Source: Pyrinomonadaceae bacterium
GTDB lineage: Bacteria > Acidobacteriota > Blastocatellia > Pyrinomonadales > Pyrinomonadaceae
DNA length: 64,000 bases
Reading direction: 5' to 3'
NCBI GenBank assembly: GCA_019694395.1
Contig: JAIBCC010000015.1
Span: 89,965 to 153,964 of the forward strand
In this document: in pieces, positions 27,170 through 35,545 of the stretch
Numbering within the stretch: position 1 is the stretch's first letter
Layout: every line of letters begins with the position of its first letter
Notes under the pieces: generated by a model
Database searches by the model: none
The model's input: the letters and a program-made list of their open reading frames with translations, nothing else
Told to the model about the DNA's origin: nothing
Position numbers and translations under genes: made by a program

Positions 27170-28078
27170 TTAATTGAAGCGTCCGCCAACAACCCATTTA
27201 ATTGTTTTTGCTACAGACATGGGAATTCCATCTTTTTCTTGTGGAAGAAATCTCATACGCAAAACTGTAAGTATCACATCCCGGCGAAAGTTGGGCATTA
27301 ATTTTTCAAGAACTACAATTTTTGAAACTTGTCCGTGTTCAGAAAAAGTTATTCTTAAATTAACTTCTCCGCCCATAGTAAGATTGGCAGGGGCAAAACT
27401 GGAAAGTGTTATGGGCTGATAAATTATGAATAATGGCTCTGTTTGAGGATCAGAATTAGTTGACATTTTCGCATCATTCTTTACTTTTTCTATATTTTCC
27501 TCAAACTCAATTGGCGTTTGAGCTAATTTGGAGAATCGTGTGCCATTTTGATTAGTTGAAGTTTTCCCCACGGGTTTGAATATCAAGGAATTCAAAAACC
27601 GTCGGATAGCTGGAGTTTCACCTAAACGTGATGAAGCAGTCAATACATAAAAGTAATTATTTGAAAAAAAATATTGCTTCACTGAGTATTGGTTGTCGCC
27701 CTTATAAGCAACCTGTTCAATTTTGAATCCTCCTTTATTGATTTCAGATTCAACTTTTTTGTATTTTTGTTTGTAAAGAAATTCGGTTGATGCCTTTAAA
27801 GCCCTGATCTGATCCTTTTCATCAATCTCACTAAATCGTCTTTTGAAAACCTCAAAATTTATCAATGTATGTTCAAAATACGAATTAAATACAGTTAGCT
27901 CTGAGTGATCAACGCTACGACCATCTTTATCATAAAAAAAGCCATATTTCGTTGGAACTTCAATAGAGAATTCACCGTCATCACTTTGCACCCGCATCCA
28001 TTCATCTTTTTGAGAACTTTGGGCAAAGGAAATTGTTGTTAGAAAGAGTAAGATTAAAATTGAAATTAATTTTTTCAT
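27170..28078 (-). CDS. secreted protein with TonB C-terminal domain
   Basis: A 302-residue exported protein (signal KLISILILLFLTTISFAQ). The C-terminal 80 residues match a TonB C-terminal domain (GEVNLRITFSEHGQVSKIVVLEKL, FRRDVILTVLRMRFLPQEKDG). It lacks the N-terminal membrane anchor and Pro-rich spacer of classical TonB, so it is more likely a periplasmic partner than an energy transducer. It is followed upstream by a SUKH-like gene, 11 bases away. Confidence 0.72.
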   Translation of the reverse strand: MKKLISILILLFLTTISFAQSSQKDEWMRVQSDDGEFSIEVPTKYGFFYDKDGRSVDHSELTVFNSYFEHTLINFEVFKRRFSEIDEKDQIRALKASTEFLYKQKYKKVESEINKGGFKIEQVAYKGDNQYSVKQYFFSNNYFYVLTASSRLGETPAIRRFLNSLIFKPVGKTSTNQNGTRFSKLAQTPIEFEENIEKVKNDAKMSTNSDPQTEPLFIIYQPITLSSFAPANLTMGGEVNLRITFSEHGQVSKIVVLEKLMPNFRRDVILTVLRMRFLPQEKDGIPMSVAKTIKWVVGGRFN

Positions 28079-28088
28079 ATTTACAAGA

Positions 28089-28562
28089 TTAGTCATTTTT
28101 GATTTTTTCCAAAGCCAATTTCAAAAAGGAATCGGAGACTGTTTCAAGAATTTGAACTTTATTTCGACACAAAATACTTTCGTGGTCAATTCGCACAATA
28201 GGAAATTCTCGCCTGCTTCGTGAAATATTTGTATCAAAGCAAATCGGGTCATAACTTCCATCATCAGGACGCGCAAATTGGATAAAACCGTCTTGCAATG
28301 TCAATTCAGAAATAAAACGATCCTTGAAAACGACAATACTCAAATTTTCGTCAGAATTATTGTTGGCAAAAAATAATAAACCATTATAATCAAACGAATT
28401 AAAAGAATAACGTGAAATCAAAGAATGAAAAGAAACAGGCAGCCGTTTCGGGAGATTTGTTTCAAACTCATCAATCCAATCAGACTTTGCTGTTCGTTGA
28501 AAATTGGTTTCGTGGGAATTTATGTTTTCAACAAATTTATCTATGATTTCGTGAACATTCAT
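28089..28562 (-). CDS. SMI1/KNR4 (SUKH)-like protein
   Basis: A 157-residue cytosolic protein with no signal peptide. The pattern LPKRLPVSFHSLISRYSF, then GSYDPICFDTN and the closing segment SDSFLKLALEKI resemble the SUKH superfamily, which includes immunity proteins against bacterial toxins and general regulators. No toxin gene is adjacent, so a regulatory or orphan-immunity role is possible. It directly abuts the next gene (stop-start neighbours at 28562/28563). Confidence 0.6.
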   Translation of the reverse strand: MNVHEIIDKFVENINSHETNFQRTAKSDWIDEFETNLPKRLPVSFHSLISRYSFNSFDYNGLLFFANNNSDENLSIVVFKDRFISELTLQDGFIQFARPDDGSYDPICFDTNISRSRREFPIVRIDHESILCRNKVQILETVSDSFLKLALEKIKND

Positions 28563-29399
28563 CTACCAACCCGTAACCAACAATCTGCTTGCCGATTTGA
28601 CACTAATTTTTTGATATTTCGCGTATGCGCTTGCGGCGCGTGATTGAATTTGCGAATCGGTTTCGCCAAGCATCCAGCCTTCCAGCGCATCGTGCAGAAT
28701 ATAGGCTTCGGGAGCCATTAAATTTGAAGTCCAGAGCAAAGGCTTGGCGTTGGTCTTTTTCAAATGTTCGCCAAAATAATTGCGGCTCGCGCAAGCCAAA
28801 ACGATAGCATCGCGTTTTGCTTCGTCTTTTTTAATGATTTCCTTTTCCAATTTGAAATCCATCAAGCCATCGTGTCCGACAAAAGCCACCAAATCTGCGC
28901 TTCCCAAAGTTTGAATTGTTTGATTATTGACCGTTACATTTTCCAGTATTTCGCCTGTAATTGCTGAGAAGAAATCGTTTATTGTTTCTTTCATTTTGCT
29001 GCCGCGATAGGCATCGGCAATCAGATAAACATTTTGGGTTTTATGTTTGAAAATGACTCGTTCCAGAACATTCTCCTTCGGATTCGCAATTGTGGCAACT
29101 TTTTGCCAGCTTGCAGATTTACCAAAATAGCTTTTGACACCGTAAGCCGCGCCCCAATAGAGATTTTTTTCGGTATCTTCGCCGTTTCCCAGATGTGCGG
29201 GAACAGGCACAATCCCTTGATTTACATTGTCGCAAAGTGCCACCAAAACGTGGATTACTCTGGCGTTATTTGTAATCTTGGCAATAGGTTCGGATTTTGG
29301 CGCAGAGATATTTGGTGATGTGTTACTAACTTGTGTTTGTGCGGTTGAACAGTTCCAAAAACAAAATAAAGCCAATAAAATTAAGAATTTGTTTGACAT
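28563..29399 (-). CDS. secreted caspase-fold-like protein, unknown
   Basis: A 278-residue exported protein (signal NKFLILLALFCFWNCSTAQ, which could also be a lipobox around FWNCS). Two separate motifs, DLVAFVGHDGLMDF (near residue 180) and DAIVLACASRNYF (near 215), are each preceded by a hydrophobic strand. They have the spacing and form of the His-Gly and Ala-Cys dyad in clan CD (caspase-like) peptidases. I do not recognise a named family. Peptidase activity is inference from motif shape only. Confidence 0.6.
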   Translation of the reverse strand: MSNKFLILLALFCFWNCSTAQTQVSNTSPNISAPKSEPIAKITNNARVIHVLVALCDNVNQGIVPVPAHLGNGEDTEKNLYWGAAYGVKSYFGKSASWQKVATIANPKENVLERVIFKHKTQNVYLIADAYRGSKMKETINDFFSAITGEILENVTVNNQTIQTLGSADLVAFVGHDGLMDFKLEKEIIKKDEAKRDAIVLACASRNYFGEHLKKTNAKPLLWTSNLMAPEAYILHDALEGWMLGETDSQIQSRAASAYAKYQKISVKSASRLLVTGW

Positions 29400-29447
29400 A
29401 AAACACCTCGTCACTTCAAACTAAAAATCAGGCGGATTATAGCACGG

Positions 29448-29933
29448 ATGAAAGAAAAGCACATTCAGATTTTAGGCGTTTTTTTATCAATTATTTACGC
29501 TGTGTTTATCGTTTGGCTTTATGCGGTTGAACCGAAAAGTTTGAGCGAAGTCGGCACGAAAGTAACTGTCACCGCCGGGACTTACGAAATTGATAAAGCT
29601 AAATTTGATGAAGGTTTACGGCTGTTTCGGGCTGACAACTTCCCTGTCTCGCGTGACTTTTTTGCTCAAGCTGATCCCGAAAAACGCGATGCCAAAACTC
29701 AATTTTACATTGCCTACAGCTTTTACCGCCAAGGTTTTGGTAAAACTTACAATGACGATGCGCTTTTTAAACAAGGTTTGGAACAATTAAGCCGCGTTGA
29801 CCCGAATTTCAAGAGCGATGATGCCGATTTGAAAATGAAAACTCCCGCCGAACTCAAAAACGAATTTACCGAAGGCTTGCAACTGACGGCTGATGATTTT
29901 AACCCTCTCAAAGTCCTTCGTGAACGCAAATAA
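29448..29933 (+). CDS. membrane-anchored TPR-like protein
   Basis: A 161-residue protein with one N-terminal membrane span (ILGVFLSIIYAVFIVWLYAV) and a periplasmic helical part. FDEGLRLFRADNFPVSRDFFAQA and TQFYIAYSFYRQGFG resemble a pair of tetratricopeptide helices. Function unknown. It is transcribed divergently from the caspase-fold-like gene. Confidence 0.65.
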   Translation: MKEKHIQILGVFLSIIYAVFIVWLYAVEPKSLSEVGTKVTVTAGTYEIDKAKFDEGLRLFRADNFPVSRDFFAQADPEKRDAKTQFYIAYSFYRQGFGKTYNDDALFKQGLEQLSRVDPNFKSDDADLKMKTPAELKNEFTEGLQLTADDFNPLKVLRERK

Positions 29934-30090
29934 CACAAGATTTAACCTAAATTAATTTGGTGACTACTAAATATTGTGGTAAATTTTACCCATACTTAAC
30001 CAAATTTTTCAATTTTTTAGTTTTAAACTATAAGCATTTTTCCAAAGGTTAAGATATTCAATACCAATATTAAAAAAGGAAACAAATTTT

Positions 30091-32970
30091 ATGAAAAAGG
30101 TTTTTCAAGCGTTTAGCGGTCTTTTGATAGCTCTCGTTTTGTCTTTCCCGATCTTTGCTCAATCACAGGCAACTACAGGTTTGATTCAAGGAACCATAGT
30201 TGACCCGAACGGAGCAGTAGTTCAGGGCGCGACTATCACCGTTAAAAATAAAGGAACCGGTTTTGAACGCAACACAACTTCAAATTCAGATGGTTTTTTC
30301 AGTCTTCCGTTGTTACCATTGGGTGCATACACGGTCACAGCCGAAGCCAAAAGTTTTTCAAAATCAGTTATTGAAGGTTTAGAAGTTAATGTCGGTCAAA
30401 CAACTTCGTTAAAAATCGAATTAAAAGTCGGAAGCACTGTTCAAACGGTTGATATTCGTGCCGAGGGCGAAGGTGTAGAGGTCAGCCGCACCGAATTAAA
30501 CACTTTGATTAACGAAAAATCCGTTGACGGATTACCGATCAATCGCCGCGACTTTTCGCGTTTTGCTCAATTAACTCCGGGCGTTTCGATTGTTCAAGGT
30601 CCTGACGGTGACGAGCTTACCATCAACGGTCAAAAAGGTATCCAAAACAATCTTTCGATTGACGGTGCTGATGCCAACAATCCGTTTTTCGGTGAAAATC
30701 GCGGCGGTCAGCGTCCTGCCTTTACCATCAGTTTGGAATCCGTCAAAGAATTCCAGGTGGTTCCCGTCGGTGCATCTGCCGAATTCGGTCGCTCGAGCGG
30801 TGGATTCGTCAATGTGGTAACTAAATCGGGAACTAATGATTTTGCCGGTTCTGCCTTTCTTTATTTCCGTAATCAAGGACTTTCGAGTCAAAATCCTGAT
30901 GCAGTTGCAGCAAATCTTCCAACCGAAGATTTTCGTAATTATCAAGTTGGTGCAAACATAGGCGGACCAATTAAGAAAGATAAAGCGTTTTTCTTTCTCG
31001 CGTATGAGCGCAATGACGGGATCAGCAAAAAACCAAATAGTATTAACGCAACTTTGGCAAATATTTTTGCAACCCGTTTTAATGATCCAAACGAGCAAAC
31101 CACTATTGAACGCACCAATGATGCCGACGTTTTGCTTGGCAAAGTTGATATTCAATTGAACAATAACAATTTGCTCACATTGCGTCATAATTTTAGCCGC
31201 GCCGAACAAGTTAATGGAACTTTTGATGTTCCGACTTGGGGACGTAGTGCGAACGGACGCGAAACCAGTAAGTCAAATTCATTTATCGGTCAATTGGTTA
31301 GTAATTTTTCATCAACTTTGTTGAATGAGTTCCGTTTCCAATGGGCAAAAGAAGAACGTCCGCGTTTTTATGATGATAAAGATTTGCCTGATACAACCAT
31401 CGGAACTTTTGACGGAACAATTTCCTATCGTTTTGGTCGCCCGTTCTTTTTACCGGTTCCATCGGATGATACACGACTTCAATTTACCGATAACTTTACC
31501 GTTATTCGCGGCAACCACACGATTAAATTTGGTGCTGATTTAAACCGCACCAGAGTTTCGCAAACCTTTATCGGATTTGCCCGTGGACGCTATATTTTTG
31601 CGGCGGGAACGATTGCCGATGCAATTACAGGTTTCCAAAATTACATCAACGGCACAAGCGCAGCCGCTTTGCAACTTTATTTACAATTTGCACCGATTGG
31701 CAACCGCACCATCGAACAAGCCGGAACTCAAGCTTATAACAACTTTGAACCTGGAATTTATGTTCAGGATAACTGGCAAGTTCGCCAAAATCTGACCTTA
31801 AATTTAGGTTTCCGTTGGGAAGGTCAATATCAACCCGATCCGATCAATGCTCCTTCGGCAACCCGCTACGGACAATTTTTGAGTGATCCGCGTTTTCCGT
31901 CAAATGGCACAATTCCTGATTTCAAAGACGGTTATCAACCACGTTTGGGGCTTTCCTGGTCACCGGGTAAAGACGGTAAAACCGCACTTCGATTTGGAGC
32001 AGGTTTATATTATGCCCGTATCCCCGGTCTGGTAGTTGCAGGTCCGCGTAACACAGACGGAGCAATTGCAGGAAATATCTTTTTTGCTAATTTCTTATGT
32101 GGTGGGGCAGGATTAGGAGGTTGTCCAACCTACCCCGGAATCGTTCCGACTGCCGGATTTACTCCTTTTAACCCCGGTATTGCAGTTTTTGCCCGTGATT
32201 TCAAAAATCCAAGAACTGTTCAATATAGTGCCAGCGTTGAACGCGAATTGGTTAAAGATTTGAACTTAACCGTTGCTTACAACTATGCCCATTCTACCCG
32301 TTTGACAACCTTTATCAATCGTGGCGATGGAAGATTATATCCGGGTGGGGTTTCCCCGTTTGAAAAAGCAAATGGTTCAGGCGTTGGTGAAATCCGTTCA
32401 ACCGAAAGCGTTGGAAAATCATTATTCCAAGGTTTAACTTTTGCTTTGAATAAACGCTTTTCAAATCGTTTCCAATTCCAAGCCAATTATTTATTGAGTT
32501 GGGATAAATCGAGCGATGACAATGAACGCGACCCGTTCACTTTCCGTTATGCCGATCCGCGAAACTATTTGACACCCGAATACAATTGGTCTGACCGTGA
32601 CCAACGGCATCGCTTTAATGCGTTTGCAGTCTTTAATCTGCCCTACGACATTAGTCTTTCGCCGATTATCCAAGCACGTTCAGCCCAACCGACCAATGCC
32701 GCAAATCGTTCGACGACCTTTCCAAACATCGGTTTAAGAAATACTGCCAGACTCCAAAATGAATTTTTCAGTTTCGATTTCAGAGCCTCGAAAGTGTTCA
32801 AATTTACCGAAAAAATGTCGTTAGAAGCGATTTTTGATGCATTCAATATCTTCAATAATCGTAACCAACGCAGTTTGCCGCGTCCGTTGACCTTTAACTT
32901 TGACGGAACGGTCACAGCCGGATTTGGTGAACCGCGTCAAGCTCAATTGGGAGTTAGATTTAAGTTCTAG
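30091..32970 (+). CDS. TonB-dependent receptor, Oar-like
   Basis: A 959-residue outer-membrane receptor. Signal peptide (to PIFAQ), an N-terminal carboxypeptidase-regulatory domain (GLIQGTIVDPNGAVVQGATI; residues 30-115), a plug (SVDGLPINRRDFSRFAQLTPG, SIDGADANNPFF, EFGRSSGGFVNVVTKSGTND), then a beta-barrel ending in an aromatic C-terminal strand (QLGVRFKF). Such receptors take up oligosaccharides or other large solutes using TonB energy and are abundant in Acidobacteriota. The ligand is unknown. A good Shine-Dalgarno (aaaaggaaac) precedes the ATG, and a terminator follows. Confidence 0.9.
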   Translation: MKKVFQAFSGLLIALVLSFPIFAQSQATTGLIQGTIVDPNGAVVQGATITVKNKGTGFERNTTSNSDGFFSLPLLPLGAYTVTAEAKSFSKSVIEGLEVNVGQTTSLKIELKVGSTVQTVDIRAEGEGVEVSRTELNTLINEKSVDGLPINRRDFSRFAQLTPGVSIVQGPDGDELTINGQKGIQNNLSIDGADANNPFFGENRGGQRPAFTISLESVKEFQVVPVGASAEFGRSSGGFVNVVTKSGTNDFAGSAFLYFRNQGLSSQNPDAVAANLPTEDFRNYQVGANIGGPIKKDKAFFFLAYERNDGISKKPNSINATLANIFATRFNDPNEQTTIERTNDADVLLGKVDIQLNNNNLLTLRHNFSRAEQVNGTFDVPTWGRSANGRETSKSNSFIGQLVSNFSSTLLNEFRFQWAKEERPRFYDDKDLPDTTIGTFDGTISYRFGRPFFLPVPSDDTRLQFTDNFTVIRGNHTIKFGADLNRTRVSQTFIGFARGRYIFAAGTIADAITGFQNYINGTSAAALQLYLQFAPIGNRTIEQAGTQAYNNFEPGIYVQDNWQVRQNLTLNLGFRWEGQYQPDPINAPSATRYGQFLSDPRFPSNGTIPDFKDGYQPRLGLSWSPGKDGKTALRFGAGLYYARIPGLVVAGPRNTDGAIAGNIFFANFLCGGAGLGGCPTYPGIVPTAGFTPFNPGIAVFARDFKNPRTVQYSASVERELVKDLNLTVAYNYAHSTRLTTFINRGDGRLYPGGVSPFEKANGSGVGEIRSTESVGKSLFQGLTFALNKRFSNRFQFQANYLLSWDKSSDDNERDPFTFRYADPRNYLTPEYNWSDRDQRHRFNAFAVFNLPYDISLSPIIQARSAQPTNAANRSTTFPNIGLRNTARLQNEFFSFDFRASKVFKFTEKMSLEAIFDAFNIFNNRNQRSLPRPLTFNFDGTVTAGFGEPRQAQLGVRFKF

Positions 32971-33052
32971 GAATGAAAATCCAACCCCCTTAACTTTTGA
33001 TTAAACTTAATTTTGCTTCTGTTGATGCAAAATTGGGTTTTAATTTCCTAAT

Positions 33053-33092
33053 AAAAAAAGGAAGTGATTTTACAATCAGCTTCCTTTTTTTA
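33053..33092. terminator. bidirectional terminator between receptor and pilin
   Basis: The stem aaaaaaaggaag (33053-33064) / cttccttttttta (33080-33092) has A/T tails on both sides, so it can end transcription from both the receptor gene and the convergent pilin gene. Confidence 0.85.
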
Positions 33093-33113
33093 TTTAAAAT
33101 CTGAATTTGTTTT

Positions 33114-33647
33114 TTAGTTACTGAGTGGAGTTCCAATATTGGAGCAAATATTTGGACTTGTAGAGATTGTTCCGATTGTTGTCCAAGAAACTGATGCGTC
33201 AGTATATTTTATAACCCCTTCGGTATCGATTGCAAAATTTCTCGTTCCGGTAGCAGTTATGCCGGAAACGGTGACCGGATTCGCTTCGGCAATGTGGCAG
33301 GCAGGTTCCCCAGGGACAGCTACTGCACTGGCACCACGAAATTCAAAACCACTCTTGATGGCTTGATCAGCTGCTGTAGAATCAAGTGTTTCATCTAACA
33401 GGTTTAATTTTGAGAGAACTCCAAAAGAGTTTAATACTCCTGGAGTTCCGGCATAATTACCGGCACCAGTTGTAGCTTGATAGGTTGCTTGTGCACCATG
33501 ATAGGTGCGTAAAGTTGATATAGCCGAGCCTTCATTTGAAGACCGGCGGGCAGCTAGTAAATTAGGGATAGCAATTGCGGCAATGATGCCAATGATTACA
33601 ACAACGATTAAAAGTTCGATAAGTGAAAAACCATTTTGTTTGTTCAT
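33114..33647 (-). CDS. pilA: type IV pilin, copy 1
   Basis: A 177-residue major-pilin-like protein. A short leader (MNKQNG) precedes the class III prepilin cleavage site with mature Phe1 and Glu5 (G|FSLIELLIVVVIIGIIAAIAI), which forms the conserved N-terminal helix. The globular part includes a Cys pair candidate (EPACHIAE and NICSNI) near the C-terminus. Pilins polymerise into pili for adhesion or motility. A sigma-54-like promoter lies 67 bases upstream (33714-33729). Confidence 0.9.
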   Translation of the reverse strand: MNKQNGFSLIELLIVVVIIGIIAAIAIPNLLAARRSSNEGSAISTLRTYHGAQATYQATTGAGNYAGTPGVLNSFGVLSKLNLLDETLDSTAADQAIKSGFEFRGASAVAVPGEPACHIAEANPVTVSGITATGTRNFAIDTEGVIKYTDASVSWTTIGTISTSPNICSNIGTPLSN

Positions 33648-33713
33648 TTTCAGGGGGCTCCATCTAAGTTTAAGTTTTTGATTTGATTGACTTTATTGGT
33701 CAAAGATAATATT

Positions 33714-33729
33714 TTCAAAAACTGTGCCA
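33714..33729 (-). promoter_or_regulatory. sigma-54-like -24/-12 promoter of pilin 1
   Basis: Reading the minus strand: TGGCAC, 5 bases, TTGAA. This is the sigma-54 pattern (TGGCAC-N5-TTGCA) with one mismatch in the -12 element. Matching elements precede the other two pilin genes. Apart from this, the 299-bp gap 33648-33946 holds only A/T-rich sequence and the terminator of pilin 2. Confidence 0.6.
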
Positions 33730-33895
33730 AACTTCAAATAAAGCACTAACTCATTTTATTACAAGAACTTAGCTGTCACAAATAAAAAACTCCCATAAAT
33801 TAAATGCTTGAGAATTAACAAAAATTGGGATTTTTAAATTAACCGGTAACATAATTTGTAACTTCAACTTTTCTGTTTAACTCCTTTATTTCAAA

Positions 33896-33930
33896 CAAAA
33901 GAAGCCTTGATTGTCTCAAGGCTTCTTTTG
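33896..33930. terminator. terminator of pilin 2
   Basis: The 10-bp arms gaagccttga and tcaaggcttc flank a five-base loop, with caaaa and ttttg outside. It stands just past the stop codon of pilin 2 on the minus strand. Confidence 0.85.
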
Positions 33931-33946
33931 TTGATTTTGGAAAAGT

Positions 33947-34564
33947 CTATCGAATCATTGCAATGGTTCTTATTTGCTCTTCTGAACGAGGATAAACGGG
34001 TTGCTCAAGTGGGGTGCCGTTGATAATGATAATTCCCCCGTCCACATCTGAATTGACTGCCATTCCGCTCCATTTATTTGCCACGTTTTCGTGTTGAATT
34101 TCGCCTCCCGTGTTAATGGCAAAATACCTGTCCCCGGTTCTCATCATATTTGTTACCGAAAGATCAATAAAACCCATTATCGGCAATCCGCCTGACGCAC
34201 TGGAGGTTGGCATTGCCATTCCAAAGAAAGTTGCCGGAGTTCCGGTTGATGCTGGTCTTCCGAATCCGGTAAAAACGTAACCGCTCTTAATTCCGGTTCC
34301 GAGTATTTCATCTAACAAATGAATACTGCCTAAAACCTCAAAAGCATTGGTAACATTTTCTTCACCCGCATAATTACCCGCTCCAAAAGTTGCCTGGTAA
34401 GAAAGCTGTGCGCTGTGATAAGTCCGAAGTGATGAAATTGCCGATCCTTCATTGGCAGCCTTGCGTGATGCAAGTAAATTTGGAATTGCAATTGCCGCGA
34501 TGATTCCAATAATTACAACAACTATTAATAGTTCAATTAAAGAAAAGCCTTTTTGATCTTTCAT
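33947..34564 (-). CDS. pilA: type IV pilin, copy 2
   Basis: A 205-residue prepilin. Leader MKDQKG, then the conserved processed helix G|FSLIELLIVVVIIGIIAAIAI and NLLASRKAANEGSAISSLRTY, nearly identical in this part to copy 1. The globular domain differs (FTGFGRPASTG, NTGGEIQHENVANKW) and ends EEQIRTIAMIR. The start at 34564 is set by the leader; the frame stays open further upstream without homology. A sigma-54-like element lies at 34619-34634. Confidence 0.88.
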   Translation of the reverse strand: MKDQKGFSLIELLIVVVIIGIIAAIAIPNLLASRKAANEGSAISSLRTYHSAQLSYQATFGAGNYAGEENVTNAFEVLGSIHLLDEILGTGIKSGYVFTGFGRPASTGTPATFFGMAMPTSSASGGLPIMGFIDLSVTNMMRTGDRYFAINTGGEIQHENVANKWSGMAVNSDVDGGIIIINGTPLEQPVYPRSEEQIRTIAMIR

Positions 34565-34618
34565 ATTTTGGGGTAGCCTCTTTTTTTGTATTTTTGCCAA
34601 GGTCGGCTTTTGATTTAC

Positions 34619-34634
34619 ATCAAAAATTATGCCA
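34619..34634 (-). promoter_or_regulatory. sigma-54-like -24/-12 promoter of pilin 2
   Basis: On the minus strand: TGGCAT, 5 bases, TTGAT, 55 bases before the pilin 2 start. Same layout as the elements before pilin 1 and the pilin pseudogene. Confidence 0.5.
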
Positions 34635-34769
34635 AAACCTCGATATTTGATTAAAGATTGTATTTTCAACGGTTTGATGGATTTATAAATCTTCCGAACA
34701 TTTTGCTTTTTTAACAAATTTCTATATTTTGTCTGCTAGTAGTTTACAAAAACTGTCAATTCTTTAAAC

Positions 34770-35297
34770 CTAATTGCTGAGCGGATTTGCGCTGCTGACA
34801 TAAGGTAAACCGTTTGAATCAAGCGAACATCCGGCTCCAAATGAAAGCAAAGCGCTTGCACTCTGAATAACCCCATCCGTTGCAACTCCGAATTTTAGAT
34901 TTCCGGTGGATGTAATTCCACTGACGGTGACTGGAACACCCCGACCGCAAAATGAAGCTGTTGTTCCGGTCCCGGTTGTTACCATCATCCCGGTAAACCG
35001 GTAACCGCTTTTAATTCCGGTTGCCAGAACACTGTCTATCAACTTTGCATTTCCTAAATCAATAAAAGCCTGATTATTCAGTGCCGAACCTGAAGCACCG
35101 GCAAAATTTCCGGCTCCGATTGTTACCTGATAATTGAGTTGAGCGCTGTGAAAAGTTCTTAATGAAGAAATGGCGGAGGCTTCATTGGCAGCCCTGCGGG
35201 TAGCTAATTAATTTGGAATTGCAATCGCCACGATAATTCCGATAATTACCACTACGATTATAAGTTCGATTAAAGAAAATCCATTTTGATCTTTCAT
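34770..35297 (-). pseudogene. pilA: type IV pilin, copy 3, broken by a nonsense codon
   Basis: From the ATG at 35297 the minus strand encodes MKDQNGFSLIELIIVVVI, then the usual helix, up to I-P-N. There a TAA (35208-35210) replaces a conserved Leu codon of the NLLA motif (TTA to TAA). Translation resumes in the same frame as LATRRAANEASAISSLRTF and continues through a normal globular domain to SSANPLSN. No frameshift is seen. A single substitution has therefore silenced an otherwise complete third pilin, unless the stop is a sequencing error or is suppressed. Confidence 0.85.
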
Positions 35298-35349
35298 ATT
35301 GGGGATAAAGTTCAAAATAAATAAATTAGGTAAAGCAATTAATTCTAAA

Positions 35350-35365
35350 TTCAAATTTCGTGCCA
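35350..35365 (-). promoter_or_regulatory. sigma-54-like -24/-12 promoter of pilin 3
   Basis: On the minus strand: TGGCACG, 4 bases, TTGAA (TGGCAC-N5-TTGAA), 53 bases before the start of the pilin pseudogene. It is the best -24 match of the three and is intact although the gene is broken. Confidence 0.6.
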
Positions 35366-35545
35366 TAGAATGTCCAACCTAAATCTTTATTTTTCAGTAT
35401 TTTCTAAATGCTAATCGCTAAAGAATCCGCTATTTTGACATTTTTTAGGATTTATCATTAACAGAAATTGTTAAAAGCAAAGAGTTATTTCAAATTTCAA
35501 GTAATTTAATTTGCAAAATTCATCAGCAAATTGAACAATTTAACT

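Noticed and set aside
27170..28078. Classical TonB energy transducer
   Set aside because: It has a cleavable signal peptide and no Pro-rich spacer or stable N-terminal anchor.
34565..34717. Extended N-terminus of pilin 2
   Set aside because: The 51 extra residues show no pilin leader features, and they would run through the sigma-54-like promoter.
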